From contig WLMQ01000003.1 in NCBI GenBank assembly GCA_009700145.1, forward strand, positions 1 to 37,970: a DNA stretch of 37,970 nucleotides, given 5' to 3'. The notes below the pieces were generated by a model. It saw only the letters and a program-made list of their open reading frames with translations. It did not search any database and was not told the origin of the DNA. Made by a program: the position numbers and the translations under genes. The number at the start of each line of letters is the position of its first letter. Within the stretch, counting starts at the first letter, position 1. Below are positions 10,034-19,354 of the stretch, one piece after another. The DNA comes from Actinomycetota bacterium (GTDB lineage Bacteria > Actinomycetota > Acidimicrobiia > Acidimicrobiales > Ilumatobacteraceae).

Positions 10034-11137
10034 ATGCGCGATTTCACAGATGATTTGAAAGATGTGAGTCGACGACTCGGTGAGGCCAAGGTCTATCTCA
10101 AGATTGATGCTCAACGAGATCGATTTCGCGAACTCGAAATTGAGGTATCAAAGCCCGGACTTTGGGACGATCAAGAGTTTGCCAAGAAACTCAATGCCGA
10201 ATATGCCAACACCAAGGGCGATATTGACATCTTTGACGGATTGGCTCGTCGGCTTGACGACGCCGAGGTGCTCCATGAAATGGCGCGCGAAATTGATGAT
10301 GCTTCGCAAGAAGCCGAAATTGAAAAAGGCATTCAGGCGATCGCTCGCGAATTGAACGGCTTAGAAATGCGCAGTCTGTTTACAGGCGAACACGATGAGT
10401 TGGATTGCATCGTCCACATCAACACCAAAGATGGGGGAGTTGACGCCCAAGATTGGAGCGAACTTCTCTTACGGATGTATCAGCGATGGGCTGAGCGTCG
10501 TGGACTCGATTTTGAAATCAACGATATTTCACCAGGAACTGAAGCCGGAATAATGTCGGTTGAGTTCACGCTGAAAGGTCGTTACGCCTATGGGCTCATG
10601 ACATCTGAACGTGGAACGCATCGCCTGGTGCGTATCAGTCCGTTTGATAATCAAGGTCGGCGTCAAACGAGTTTCTCCAATGTGCAGGTGTGGCCAGCGA
10701 TGGAGAACCCTGACATTGAAATCGATGAAACTGATGTACGTATGGAAGTGTTCCGAGCATCTGGTGCCGGTGGTCAGCACGTCAACAAGACATCGTCGGC
10801 GGTTCGACTCATTCACGAACCAACTGGGCTCGTCTCATCGTCACAAGAAGAACGCAGCCAATTACAAAACCGCGAAAAGGCAATGAATCGCTTGAAAGCA
10901 ATGGTTGCGGCAAAAATTGAAGAAGAACATCAAGCCGAACTTGATCGCATTGCTGGCAAACAAGCAACGGTCGGCTGGGGCAGCCAAATTCGCAGCTATG
11001 TCTTGCAGCCATATCAAATGGTGAAAGATTTGCGGACAAACATTGAATCAAGCAGCGTCGAATCTGTGCTTGATGGCGATCTTGATGAATTTATGGTTGG
11101 ATACTTGCAGTGGCGTCGTGCAGGCGACGATTCTTGA
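10034..11137 (+). CDS. prfB: Peptide chain release factor 2
   Basis: GGQ motif (FRASGAGGQHVNKTSSAVRLIHEPTG), SPF motif (RISPFDNQGRRQTSF), uninterrupted ORF. Confidence 0.97.
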   Translation: MRDFTDDLKDVSRRLGEAKVYLKIDAQRDRFRELEIEVSKPGLWDDQEFAKKLNAEYANTKGDIDIFDGLARRLDDAEVLHEMAREIDDASQEAEIEKGIQAIARELNGLEMRSLFTGEHDELDCIVHINTKDGGVDAQDWSELLLRMYQRWAERRGLDFEINDISPGTEAGIMSVEFTLKGRYAYGLMTSERGTHRLVRISPFDNQGRRQTSFSNVQVWPAMENPDIEIDETDVRMEVFRASGAGGQHVNKTSSAVRLIHEPTGLVSSSQEERSQLQNREKAMNRLKAMVAAKIEEEHQAELDRIAGKQATVGWGSQIRSYVLQPYQMVKDLRTNIESSSVESVLDGDLDEFMVGYLQWRRAGDDS

Positions 11138-11213
11138 CGAAGTACGACTGATAACCTGATGTCTTGACTTACTGTGGTCGACCAACTGGTCGTCCTCTTG
11201 CCCGAGGAGCAAC

Positions 11214-11891
11214 ATGATTCGCCTCGAAAACGTAACAAAAACTTATGGCACTGAGATACCCGCGGTGCGCGATGCATCTTTCGAGGTGGCCAAAGGCGAG
11301 TTCGTCTTTATGGTGGGTCCATCCGGTTCGGGTAAGTCAACTTTGTTGCGCTTGATGAATCGTCAAGAACAGCCCGAACGTGGCGCTGTCTGGGTTGCTG
11401 GCAAGGACATCAATGAAATGTCCGATTCAAAAGTGCCGTACTTACGCCGCAATATCGGAAATATTTTCCAGGACTACAAGCTGTTACTGAACAAAACAGT
11501 TTTTGAAAATGTGGCCTTTGCCCTTGAAGTTATTGGGCGACCCAAGCACGTGATTCGTCAGCAGGTTCCTGCTGTTCTCGATCTCGTCGGTCTCTCTGAT
11601 AAGGAAGACCGTTTTCCACATCAACTTTCTGGTGGCGAGCAACAACGAGTTTCTATCGCACGTGCTTTTGTTAATCGGCCATTAATTTTGTTGGCTGACG
11701 AACCGACCGGAAACCTCGACCCGGCCACAGGTGAAGGAATTATGCGACTTTTGGATCGTATTAATAACACCGGAACAACCGTGGTGATGGCAACTCACGA
11801 CCAGCGAATCGTGAACATGATGCGCCGCCGCGTGGTGCAACTCGATCGCGGCGTCATTGTGCGCGACCAAGAGCGAGGAGTGTACGACTGA
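11214..11891 (+). CDS. ftsE: Cell division ATP-binding protein FtsE
   Basis: Walker A GPSGSGKSTLL, Q-loop NIFQDYKLLLNKTVFENVAF, signature LSGGEQQRVSIARA, LLADEPTGNLDP; followed directly by ftsX. Confidence 0.97.
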   Translation: MIRLENVTKTYGTEIPAVRDASFEVAKGEFVFMVGPSGSGKSTLLRLMNRQEQPERGAVWVAGKDINEMSDSKVPYLRRNIGNIFQDYKLLLNKTVFENVAFALEVIGRPKHVIRQQVPAVLDLVGLSDKEDRFPHQLSGGEQQRVSIARAFVNRPLILLADEPTGNLDPATGEGIMRLLDRINNTGTTVVMATHDQRIVNMMRRRVVQLDRGVIVRDQERGVYD

Positions 11892-12793
11892 TGATTGCTC
11901 GTATCAGTTATGCGTTCCGCGAAACCTGGGCCAGTTTCAAGCGCAATGTCACCTTAACGATGGCGGCGGTCGTTACATCTGCCGTTTCATTGTTGTTGGT
12001 CGGATCAACTTTTCTCATTCAGCGGGCCTTCGACAATTTGTTGACTCGTTGGAAGGGCGACGTTGAACTCATTGTTTACGTTCGTTCTGATGCTGACCCC
12101 AACCAAATCCAGGTCATTGAAGACGCATTGAATTCTCAACCTGCAATTATTGATGTCTCAAAACTGCGATATCTCGATCAGGCTCAAAGTTACGCCGAAG
12201 CGCAGAAATTGTTTGCTGGTGATCCCGGAACCTTGCGATTGTTAACTCCAGAGAACATTCCATCGCAATTCAAGGTTGTGCCGATTTCACAAGACTCAAA
12301 TCTGATACGAGAACTTGGTGAACAATTCCGAAGTTTGGCCGGGGTGCGAGAGGTTGCGTACGCTCAGGATGTTTTTGATGTCGTGGCACGAGTCTCGCAA
12401 TTTATTCGCATCGCGACGACTGCAATGTCGATTGTCCTACTCATGGTCGCGGTCGGCTTAATTTGGAACACCATCCGAACCGCAATGTTTGCCCGTCGGC
12501 GCGAAATTGAAGTGATGAAACTCGTTGGTGCCACTAACTGGTTTATTCGTATTCCGTTCATGCTTGAAGGTTTGATGCAGGGACTCATCGGCGGCGTCTT
12601 GTCGTGTCTAGGTCTCTGGGGGCTGAACACGGCTTGGTCAAACGCGGTTGCTGATTTCAATGACACCGAACTTGCGGCATTGGTCGTCACTGATGGCTAT
12701 ATGCGTTTCGTGATGTTCATTTTGTTAGGTATCGGGGCTATCGCCGGAGCAGTCGGATCAGGTATTGCCGCTTCACGTTTCTTAGACGTGTGA
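11891..12793 (+). CDS. ftsX: Cell division protein FtsX
   Basis: Start overlaps the ftsE stop (TGATG); FtsX-type permease with extracellular domain; IRTAMFARRREIEVMKLVGATNWFIRIPFMLEGL. Confidence 0.96.
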   Translation: MIARISYAFRETWASFKRNVTLTMAAVVTSAVSLLLVGSTFLIQRAFDNLLTRWKGDVELIVYVRSDADPNQIQVIEDALNSQPAIIDVSKLRYLDQAQSYAEAQKLFAGDPGTLRLLTPENIPSQFKVVPISQDSNLIRELGEQFRSLAGVREVAYAQDVFDVVARVSQFIRIATTAMSIVLLMVAVGLIWNTIRTAMFARRREIEVMKLVGATNWFIRIPFMLEGLMQGLIGGVLSCLGLWGLNTAWSNAVADFNDTELAALVVTDGYMRFVMFILLGIGAIAGAVGSGIAASRFLDV

Positions 12794-12813
12794 CCTTCTA
12801 TTAAGGTCTATTC

Positions 12814-13674
12814 ATGGCCTACGAAGAGATCATCTACGAAGTATCCGAACAGATTGCGACGATTACTTTGAATCGCCCCGACAAGTTGAATTCGTTCACC
12901 AATCGGATGTTGAAAGAAATCATCGCTGCTTTCGATGAGAGCGATGCCGACGACAATGTGCGTGCGGTCATTGTGACTGGCTCGGGCCGGGCATTTTGCG
13001 CGGGCGCCGATTTGTCTGGTGGGGGAGAAACCTTTGCCAAAGGCGGTAGCGATGTACGGGCCAAAACGGGCGTCATGCGTGATGGCGGAGGCCTGGTGTC
13101 GTTGCGGATCTTTGAAAGTAAAAAGCCAGTCATCGGCGCAATAAATGGTGCAGCTGTTGGCGTAGGTGTCACGATGACTTTGCCGATGGATATTCGCCTT
13201 GCGAGTAATTCTTCGAAGTTTGGTTTTGTGTTCGCCAAGCGAGGCATTGTTCCTGAAGCTGCGAGTAGCTGGTTCTTGCCCCGCATTGTCGGAATTTCGC
13301 AAGCAACCGAATGGTGTTTCACGGGTCGCATGATCAGTGCCGATGAAGCCAAAGAAGGACGACTCGTTCGAAGTGTTCATGCACCAGAAGACCTCATGCC
13401 AGCTGCTCGGGCGATCGCTCGCGAGATTGCGGAAAACACTGCTCCAGTTTCGGTGGCCTTGTCGCGTCAAATGTTGTGGCGCATGCTCGGTGCTGATCAC
13501 CCGATGCAGGCTCACCGCGTTGATTCTCGGGCAATCAATTCACGTGGCGCAAGTGATGATGCCCGCGAAGGCGTGATGAGTTTTCTGGAAAAGCGACCCG
13601 CGAACTTTCCGGTCAAAGTCAGTGATGGATTGCCTGAAGTTTTCCCCGAATGGCAGGATCCACAGTTCTCGTGA
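12814..13674 (+). CDS. Enoyl-CoA hydratase/isomerase (crotonase) family protein
   Basis: ATITLNRPDKLNSFTNRM, VIVTGSGRAFCAGADLSG, GAINGAAVGVGVTMTLPMDIRLAS. Confidence 0.92.
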   Translation: MAYEEIIYEVSEQIATITLNRPDKLNSFTNRMLKEIIAAFDESDADDNVRAVIVTGSGRAFCAGADLSGGGETFAKGGSDVRAKTGVMRDGGGLVSLRIFESKKPVIGAINGAAVGVGVTMTLPMDIRLASNSSKFGFVFAKRGIVPEAASSWFLPRIVGISQATEWCFTGRMISADEAKEGRLVRSVHAPEDLMPAARAIAREIAENTAPVSVALSRQMLWRMLGADHPMQAHRVDSRAINSRGASDDAREGVMSFLEKRPANFPVKVSDGLPEVFPEWQDPQFS

Positions 13675-14096
13675 GTGATGACGGCTTAAACGAAATCTCA
13701 ATGTTTGACCGAGTCGGTGGGATGCCATTTTTTGAGGCGCTCGTCAACCACTTTTATGTTGGTGTTGTTGCTGATGAAGTGTTGTGGCCGTTGTACCCCG
13801 ACCAGAGCGATCTTGAGGGAGCCAAACGACGTCTGACGTTGTTCTTAGGTCAATATTGGGGTGGACCACAGACATACATGGAAGAGCGTGGTCATCCGAA
13901 GTTGCGATTGCGCCATATGCCTTTTCATGTGGGACCACTTGAACGTGATCGTTGGTTGGTGCACATGGCAGCAGCGATTGAAGCAACGACCACTGATGAA
14001 TCACTCCGGCAAGAACTATTGGCATATTTTGTTCCCGCTGCCGAACACTTGCGCAACGACACCGGTTTACCGATTAGTTCGGCCAAACCGAAGTAA
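13671..14096 (+). CDS. glbO: Group II truncated hemoglobin
   Basis: MFDRVGGMPFFEALVNHFYVGVVADEVLWPLYP...FLGQYWGGPQTYMEERGHPKLRLRHMPFHVG; GTG start overlapping the upstream stop (GTGA). Confidence 0.93.
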   Translation: MSDDGLNEISMFDRVGGMPFFEALVNHFYVGVVADEVLWPLYPDQSDLEGAKRRLTLFLGQYWGGPQTYMEERGHPKLRLRHMPFHVGPLERDRWLVHMAAAIEATTTDESLRQELLAYFVPAAEHLRNDTGLPISSAKPK

Positions 14097-14115
14097 ACAG
14101 TTTGGTCTTTGTGCG

Positions 14116-14970
14116 TTAGCTAAAGACGACAGTCTTGCGGCCGTAGACCAAGACTCGATGCTCAAGGTGAGCACGAACCGCACGAGCAAGCACGATTGTC
14201 TCGAGGTCTCGACCCTTGCGTGTGAGATCGGCAACTGAGTCGCGGTGGGATACACGCGCAACTTCTTGATCAAGGATGGGGCCTTCATCAAGTTCTTCGG
14301 TGACATAGTGAGCGGTCGCTCCGATGATTTTGACTCCACGATCGTGAGCTTGCCGATACGGGTTAGCTCCGATAAACGCCGGGAGGAATGAGTGGTGAAT
14401 GTTGATGATGCGTGACTGGTATGCATCAACCAGTAGGGGCGAAAGTATTTGCATGTATCGCGCCAAGATCACGAGATCAACCTTGTTTTTGTTGAGAGTC
14501 TCGAGTACTGCGAGTTCTTGGTGCGACTTTGTTTCAGGTGTGACTGGGAGGTACTCGTAAGGAACACCCATGTGCTGCACGAGGTCGGCATGATCGGGAT
14601 GATTGTCAATGACTGTCACAATGTCGGCTGGAAGTTCGCCCGAACGCCAGCGACTAAGCAAATCAAAGAGACAATGAGACTGCTTGCTTGCCAATATTGC
14701 GACTCGCGGAAGATGGTCGGTGAATCTCAATTGCGCATTCATCGAAAATTTGTCGGATACCGAAGCGAAGGCATTGAGAATTTCGTGACGGTCAAGAGAG
14801 AAACCATCGAGCTCAAATTCGACGCGCTGGAAGAAAACTCGCTCAACATCGTCGGTGTGCTGTTCGGCATGAACAATGTTTCCACCGTGAGCTGCAATGA
14901 ATTCTGCGACTGCAGCTACGACCCCACGTTGATCGGGGCAAGAAAGTAGAAGGACTCCAGTTGCAGACAC
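14116..14970 (-). CDS. purU: Formyltetrahydrofolate deformylase
   Basis: ACT-like N-terminus (LLSCPDQRGVVAAVAEFI) and formyltransferase core (NIHHSFLPAFIGANPYRQAHDRGVKIIGATAHYVTEELDEGPILDQEV). Confidence 0.96.
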   Translation of the reverse strand: MSATGVLLLSCPDQRGVVAAVAEFIAAHGGNIVHAEQHTDDVERVFFQRVEFELDGFSLDRHEILNAFASVSDKFSMNAQLRFTDHLPRVAILASKQSHCLFDLLSRWRSGELPADIVTVIDNHPDHADLVQHMGVPYEYLPVTPETKSHQELAVLETLNKNKVDLVILARYMQILSPLLVDAYQSRIINIHHSFLPAFIGANPYRQAHDRGVKIIGATAHYVTEELDEGPILDQEVARVSHRDSVADLTRKGRDLETIVLARAVRAHLEHRVLVYGRKTVVFS

Positions 14971-15034
14971 GATGACAAGTTTGCCTGCCGAATAAGTGAA
15001 TTGCGACTTTGCAACGCTTCAGGCGCTCAGGTGC

Positions 15035-15892
15035 CTACGGTTGGGGGATTAAGGCGTGGCAGGCCACTGCGGCAGCGGCTGCCACATTCAGCGAGTCGAT
15101 ACCTGATGCCATAGGGATCTTCACCTTGTAGTTCACGGCGGACAGTGCTTCGGGTGAAAGCCCGGCGCGTTCAGATCCGAGCACGATGGCGACTTTGGCA
15201 TCAGAGGACAGTCCCATTCCGACCTCGCGGATGTTCTGCGCATCAGAACGTGGCGTCAGCCCACACACGATGTAGCCAGCATCACGAAGTGCGATGAGCG
15301 TCGAAGATGCATCGGTTACTCGGCTGTATCGCATGGAAAACGCGGTGCCCATTGAGACGCGCAGTGCTCGTCGGGCCAACGGGTCGGCGCTGTTGCGATC
15401 AAGAATGACTCCGTCAATTCCGAATGCTGCGGCGCTGCGAATAATGGCTCCGATATTGGTGGGGTTATCAACATCTTCAACAACGAGCAGATGATGAGCA
15501 CCTGCGAGCAGCTCGTTGAGCTTTAGGGGAGCGGGACGTTCAAAGAGACCCATGATGTCAAGTGCTACTCCCATGCCCGTGAGAGTTTTGCGAACCTCGG
15601 CATGAGCGGCATAGACAGGAATGGACGAATCAATTGAGTCAACAATTGGACTCGGCGAAACAGCATCGGTTAATACCTCGACGAGTCGACAACCTGCGGT
15701 CAATGCTCGTTCAACTACCAGGTCGCCTTCAGCAATGAACATGCCGAGAGTGATCTTTTCGGCTTCGCCAGTTTGCATCGTCTTGAAAACGCGAGCCGGA
15801 ATATTGCGCGGACGCAGTTCGCGCTCACGCAACCGAAATCGATCAAGGCGTTGATCATCTAACGATTCAACGTAGATCAGTTCACGAGACAT
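15035..15892 (-). CDS. SpoU/TrmH-family RNA 2'-O-methyltransferase
   Basis: LLVVEDVDNPTNIGAIIRSAAAFGIDGVIL, VAIVLGSERAGLSPEAL, IPMASGIDSLNVAAAAAVACHAL. Confidence 0.93.
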   Translation of the reverse strand: MSRELIYVESLDDQRLDRFRLRERELRPRNIPARVFKTMQTGEAEKITLGMFIAEGDLVVERALTAGCRLVEVLTDAVSPSPIVDSIDSSIPVYAAHAEVRKTLTGMGVALDIMGLFERPAPLKLNELLAGAHHLLVVEDVDNPTNIGAIIRSAAAFGIDGVILDRNSADPLARRALRVSMGTAFSMRYSRVTDASSTLIALRDAGYIVCGLTPRSDAQNIREVGMGLSSDAKVAIVLGSERAGLSPEALSAVNYKVKIPMASGIDSLNVAAAAAVACHALIPQP

Positions 15893-15909
15893 GTTTTCGG
15901 CGTCAGAAA

Positions 15910-16821
15910 TCAGTAGTACCAGGGATACGGCGCCCAGTCGGGCTCGCGCTTTTCCAGAAATGACAGGCGACCTTCTTGAGCTTCATCGGTCATATAGGCC
16001 AAACGAGTCGCCTCGCCCGCGAACACTTGTTGACCGACGAGTCCGTCGTCGATGAGGTTGAAGGAAAACTTCAACATGCGCTGGGCTGTCGGGCTCTTGC
16101 CATTGATTTCTTTGGCCCATTGCAAGGCTGTTGCTTCTAACTCGGCATGAGGTACGACAGCGTTGACCATGCCCATACGTTGCGCATCATCGGCGCTGTA
16201 TTCGCGGCCAAGAAAGAAAATTTCACGGGCAAACTTTTGGCCAACTTGTCGGGCTAAATAGGCCGAACCGAAGCCGCCATCAAAACTTGCGACATCAGCA
16301 TCGGTTTGTTTGAAGCGCGCGTGTTCTTTGCTGGCGATCGTGAGGTCGCTGACGACATGCAAGCTATGTCCACCGCCAGCTGCCCAACCAGGAACAACAC
16401 AAATCACTACTTTGGGCATGAAACGAATTAATCGCTGAACTTCAAGAATGTGCAAGCGACCACTTTTGCCGGGATCAATAGTTTCTGCAGTTTCACCTTC
16501 TGCATAGCGATAACCATCGCGGCCACGAATACGTTGGTCACCGCCACTGCAAAAAGCCCAACCGCCGTCTTTGGCTGATGGTCCATTGCCGGTCAGAAGT
16601 ACGCATCCGACATCGGTGCTTTGGCGAGCATGTTCGAGGGCTGTGAACAATTCATCGACTGTATGAGGGCGAAACGCATTGCGAATGTCGGGGCGATTGA
16701 AAGCGACGCGGACCGTGCCGTGCTCAACGGAGCGATGGTAGGTGATGTCAGTGAAATTGAATCCTGGAACGACGCGCCAAGCCGTTGGGTCAAAAATGTC
16801 AGAAACTTTGCTCTCGCTCAC
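15910..16821 (-). CDS. menB: 1,4-dihydroxy-2-naphthoyl-CoA synthase
   Basis: ITYHRSVEHGTVRVAFNRPDIRNAFRPHTVDEL, AFCSGGDQRIRGRDGY, VPGWAAGGGHSLHVVSDLTIAS, terminal REPDWAPYPWYY. Confidence 0.95.
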   Translation of the reverse strand: MSESKVSDIFDPTAWRVVPGFNFTDITYHRSVEHGTVRVAFNRPDIRNAFRPHTVDELFTALEHARQSTDVGCVLLTGNGPSAKDGGWAFCSGGDQRIRGRDGYRYAEGETAETIDPGKSGRLHILEVQRLIRFMPKVVICVVPGWAAGGGHSLHVVSDLTIASKEHARFKQTDADVASFDGGFGSAYLARQVGQKFAREIFFLGREYSADDAQRMGMVNAVVPHAELEATALQWAKEINGKSPTAQRMLKFSFNLIDDGLVGQQVFAGEATRLAYMTDEAQEGRLSFLEKREPDWAPYPWYY

Positions 16822-16850
16822 GGGCTCATTCTCTCAGACGAAAAAGCAAA

Positions 16851-16891
16851 ACACCCCCTTTTGACTGCTCATGGCAGCCAAAAGGGGGTGT
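16851..16891 (-). terminator. Rho-independent terminator for the DUF4389 gene (reverse strand)
   Basis: ACACCCCCTTTT (16851-16862) pairs with AAAAGGGGGTGT (16880-16891); on the minus strand the stem is followed by TTTTGCTTTTT. Confidence 0.88.
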
Positions 16892-16903
16892 CTTTGAGGG
16901 GTA

Positions 16904-17461
16904 CTAGGCGCCGAACTTGGGGGATTCGTCAGTCATGTACATGATTGACGCGCTGAGCTGGCAGGCAAATCGATGGAACTTGAGCATGAAATCGAACATG
17001 CCGCGCGGTTGCTTGCCCGTAAACAAGATGGCGAGCCATGTCAATTCAGCACACACCAAAAAGCCGATTCCGGTGAAAATCGCGACGATGAACGCAGGGA
17101 TGAGAAGTAGGAAGCGGAAAAGTGTCTTCAGGCGACTGGCCTTGGCGTCGAATTCAAACGTGAATTCTGTTGGCTCGCCGTTTGGTTCGGCACCGATATT
17201 GGGGAACTTGTCAAACATGTATGTCGAGTACGCCTGGACGCGGGCGGCGTAACCCAGCCAATTGCGCTGGACATTCCACAAAGACTGGTTGCGCTTACCT
17301 GTGATGATGATGACCCACCACTGCAAGAACGTGCACACCAATGCCGCGATCTGCCAAACGCTTGACACGATCTGGTGGGGTATTGCGAGCAAGTACCTGA
17401 AGATGTTGGAGAATCGACTACGGGGTTCGGTGTATTGGATTGAAAACTGTGGTTGTGACAT
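16904..17461 (-). CDS. DUF4389-family membrane protein with internal duplication
   Basis: Two similar halves: RFSNIFRYLLAIPHQIV...WWVIIITGKRNQSLWNVQRNW...STYMFDKFPNIGA and RLKTLFRFLLLIPAFIV...TWLAILFTGKQPRGMFDFMLKF...SIMYMTDESPKFGA. Confidence 0.85.
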   Translation of the reverse strand: MSQPQFSIQYTEPRSRFSNIFRYLLAIPHQIVSSVWQIAALVCTFLQWWVIIITGKRNQSLWNVQRNWLGYAARVQAYSTYMFDKFPNIGAEPNGEPTEFTFEFDAKASRLKTLFRFLLLIPAFIVAIFTGIGFLVCAELTWLAILFTGKQPRGMFDFMLKFHRFACQLSASIMYMTDESPKFGA

Positions 17462-17573
17462 GGATCCTCCTTAGATCAAGGGCACTATACGAACCCCTGA
17501 TCCGAATGTCACGCATTGTTACATTCTCTGGGAGCGCCAACACTTTGTCCTGCGTAATGGGTACTTTGAAGAA

Positions 17574-18563
17574 ATGCCAAGTTTGTGCCGTACTTGTGTC
17601 GCCGCAGGTTCGGCGGGCCTTCTTCTGTTAGTCGCTGCCTGCTCGTCGGGGTCGGCGCAAGGAGCGACCAGGGCTTCGGCGGTGACAACGCTTGTCGCGG
17701 AGTCGACGACTAGCCCAGAAATCACGACTTCGACGTCCACCTCAACGACGTCGTCGACGACGACGATCGCTCCAACCACAACTGAGGCGACAACGACGAC
17801 GACCCTGCCTGAGGTCACTGCACTGATGACCCCGTTAGTCGCTGTTGGAAGAAATGATGGTTTAGAAACTGCTCGTATCCAAGAACGATTGCTTGAACTC
17901 GGATTTTGGTTGATGCTCGTTGATGGTGACTTTGGGGGAACGACCAAACAAGCGGTGATGGCCTTTCAAAAAAATGTCGGACTCGAGGCAACTGCCAGCG
18001 TCGATCAGGCAACGGCCGATGCATTAACACTTGCAACTATTCGCGCAGTCGGTCAATCAAACGAACCAGGTACTTCGGTTGAAGTTGATAAAGACAAGCA
18101 AGTTTTATTCATCATGAACTCGGGAAAGCTTTTGTGGGCGTTGAATATTTCAACGGGTAGCGGCCAATACTTTCTTGAAATGAATCAAAATGATTTAGTG
18201 ACCTGGGAAACGGGACGTTCATTGACTCCATCTGGGCATTACAAAATCAATCGTGAAAAGGCCGACGGCTGGTGGGACGGAGATCTTGGGCAGATCTATC
18301 GGCCGAAGTATTTCAACGGCGGTATTGCGATTCATGGTTCGATGAAAATTCCTAATTATCCGGCTTCGCACGGTTGTGTGCGGGTGAGCACTCAAGCAAT
18401 GGACATGATTTGGGCATCGGGGTTGTTGCCCAAGAAGACTCCGGTGTGGGTATATGGAAATGATATTGAAGCTGAAGGTGAACCTCCGGTCGTGCCAACG
18501 ACAACCACAACGACCACTCTGCCGGTCGATCCAAACCTCACGACGACTATTGCCCCGGCCTGA
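17574..18563 (+). CDS. L,D-transpeptidase (YkuD) lipoprotein with peptidoglycan-binding domain
   Basis: Lipobox LVAAC; Thr/Ser-rich linker; PG-binding (IQERLLELGFWLMLVDGDFGGTTKQAVMAFQKNVGL); YkuD motif IHGSMKIPNYPASHGCVRVS; Thr-rich tail. Confidence 0.93.
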   Translation: MPSLCRTCVAAGSAGLLLLVAACSSGSAQGATRASAVTTLVAESTTSPEITTSTSTSTTSSTTTIAPTTTEATTTTTLPEVTALMTPLVAVGRNDGLETARIQERLLELGFWLMLVDGDFGGTTKQAVMAFQKNVGLEATASVDQATADALTLATIRAVGQSNEPGTSVEVDKDKQVLFIMNSGKLLWALNISTGSGQYFLEMNQNDLVTWETGRSLTPSGHYKINREKADGWWDGDLGQIYRPKYFNGGIAIHGSMKIPNYPASHGCVRVSTQAMDMIWASGLLPKKTPVWVYGNDIEAEGEPPVVPTTTTTTTLPVDPNLTTTIAPA

Positions 18564-18642
18564 ACACATTTGGCGTACTCGTAACGAACGAGTTCGTTTG
18601 GTGTTCGCTCAACTACGGGTGCAAACTTGGCAGAATGTCTAT

Positions 18643-19332
18643 GTGACTGATCAATCTCAAGCATCCCTCGGCGCTCGACTCTTAGCCGAAGGGCTTGGTA
18701 CTGCTTTCTTGGTGGCTGTTGTGGTCGGTTCGGGCATCATGGCGCAACGACTTTCACCGAACGATGTCGGTTTGCAATTACTTGAAAATGCTGCGGCAAC
18801 AGCAGGAGGGCTGATTGCGCTGATCTTGGCGTTGGGGCCGGTCTCGGGAGCGCACTTCAATCCGGTCGTTTCGTTAGTCGCTCGATTATTTGGTGGACTC
18901 ACTAATCGCGAATTGGCGTTGTACTCGATAGTGCAGATCGTCGGTGGATGCGTGGGCGCAATGATTGCGAATGTCATGTTTGAACTGGATGCGGTGAATT
19001 GGTCAACGAAGGATCGGTCGTCAGGGGCTTTGTGGTTTTCTGAGATCATCGCCACGATCGGACTTGTTGTGGTGATCTTTTGCATCGTGCGCTCTGGTCG
19101 TGCCTCTGCAGTGCCTTACGCGGTTGGTGTTTGGATTGGGGGGGCGTATTGGTTTACCTCATCCACCAGTTTTGCAAATCCTGCTGTCGACTTTGCCCGC
19201 TCAATGTCGGACACCTTTGCAGGTATCAAACCCTCGTCGATTCCGGGGTTCTTGATTGCTCAATTGATCGGTGGGATATTGGCGTTCATTTTGGTGAAGA
19301 TGTTGTATCCGGTCGCCAAAGAAGAAAACTGA
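18643..19332 (+). CDS. MIP/aquaporin-family channel
   Basis: Two NPx boxes: GPVSGAHFNPVVSLVARLFGG and SFANPAVDFARSMSDTFAGI; six-TM hydrophobicity; in-frame GTG start at 18643 (ORF track start is longer). Confidence 0.9.
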   Translation: MTDQSQASLGARLLAEGLGTAFLVAVVVGSGIMAQRLSPNDVGLQLLENAAATAGGLIALILALGPVSGAHFNPVVSLVARLFGGLTNRELALYSIVQIVGGCVGAMIANVMFELDAVNWSTKDRSSGALWFSEIIATIGLVVVIFCIVRSGRASAVPYAVGVWIGGAYWFTSSTSFANPAVDFARSMSDTFAGIKPSSIPGFLIAQLIGGILAFILVKMLYPVAKEEN

Positions 19333-19354
19333 CATCAACACGCTGAAAGTGGAC

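Noticed and set aside
10034-11137. Possible programmed +1 frameshift in prfB
   Set aside because: The RF2 ORF is continuous from 10034 to 11137 with no in-frame UGA near the start, so no frameshift site is needed.
16788-16806. TGTCAGAAAC half-site resembling the candidate operator
   Set aside because: Only one arm is present (AATGTCAGAAACTTTG) and it lies in the start of menB coding sequence; no palindrome.
17700-17815. Repetitive acg/acc/tcg tract as a possible DNA repeat or CRISPR-like element
   Set aside because: It is the Thr/Ser-rich linker coding region of the L,D-transpeptidase; no spacer-repeat periodicity.
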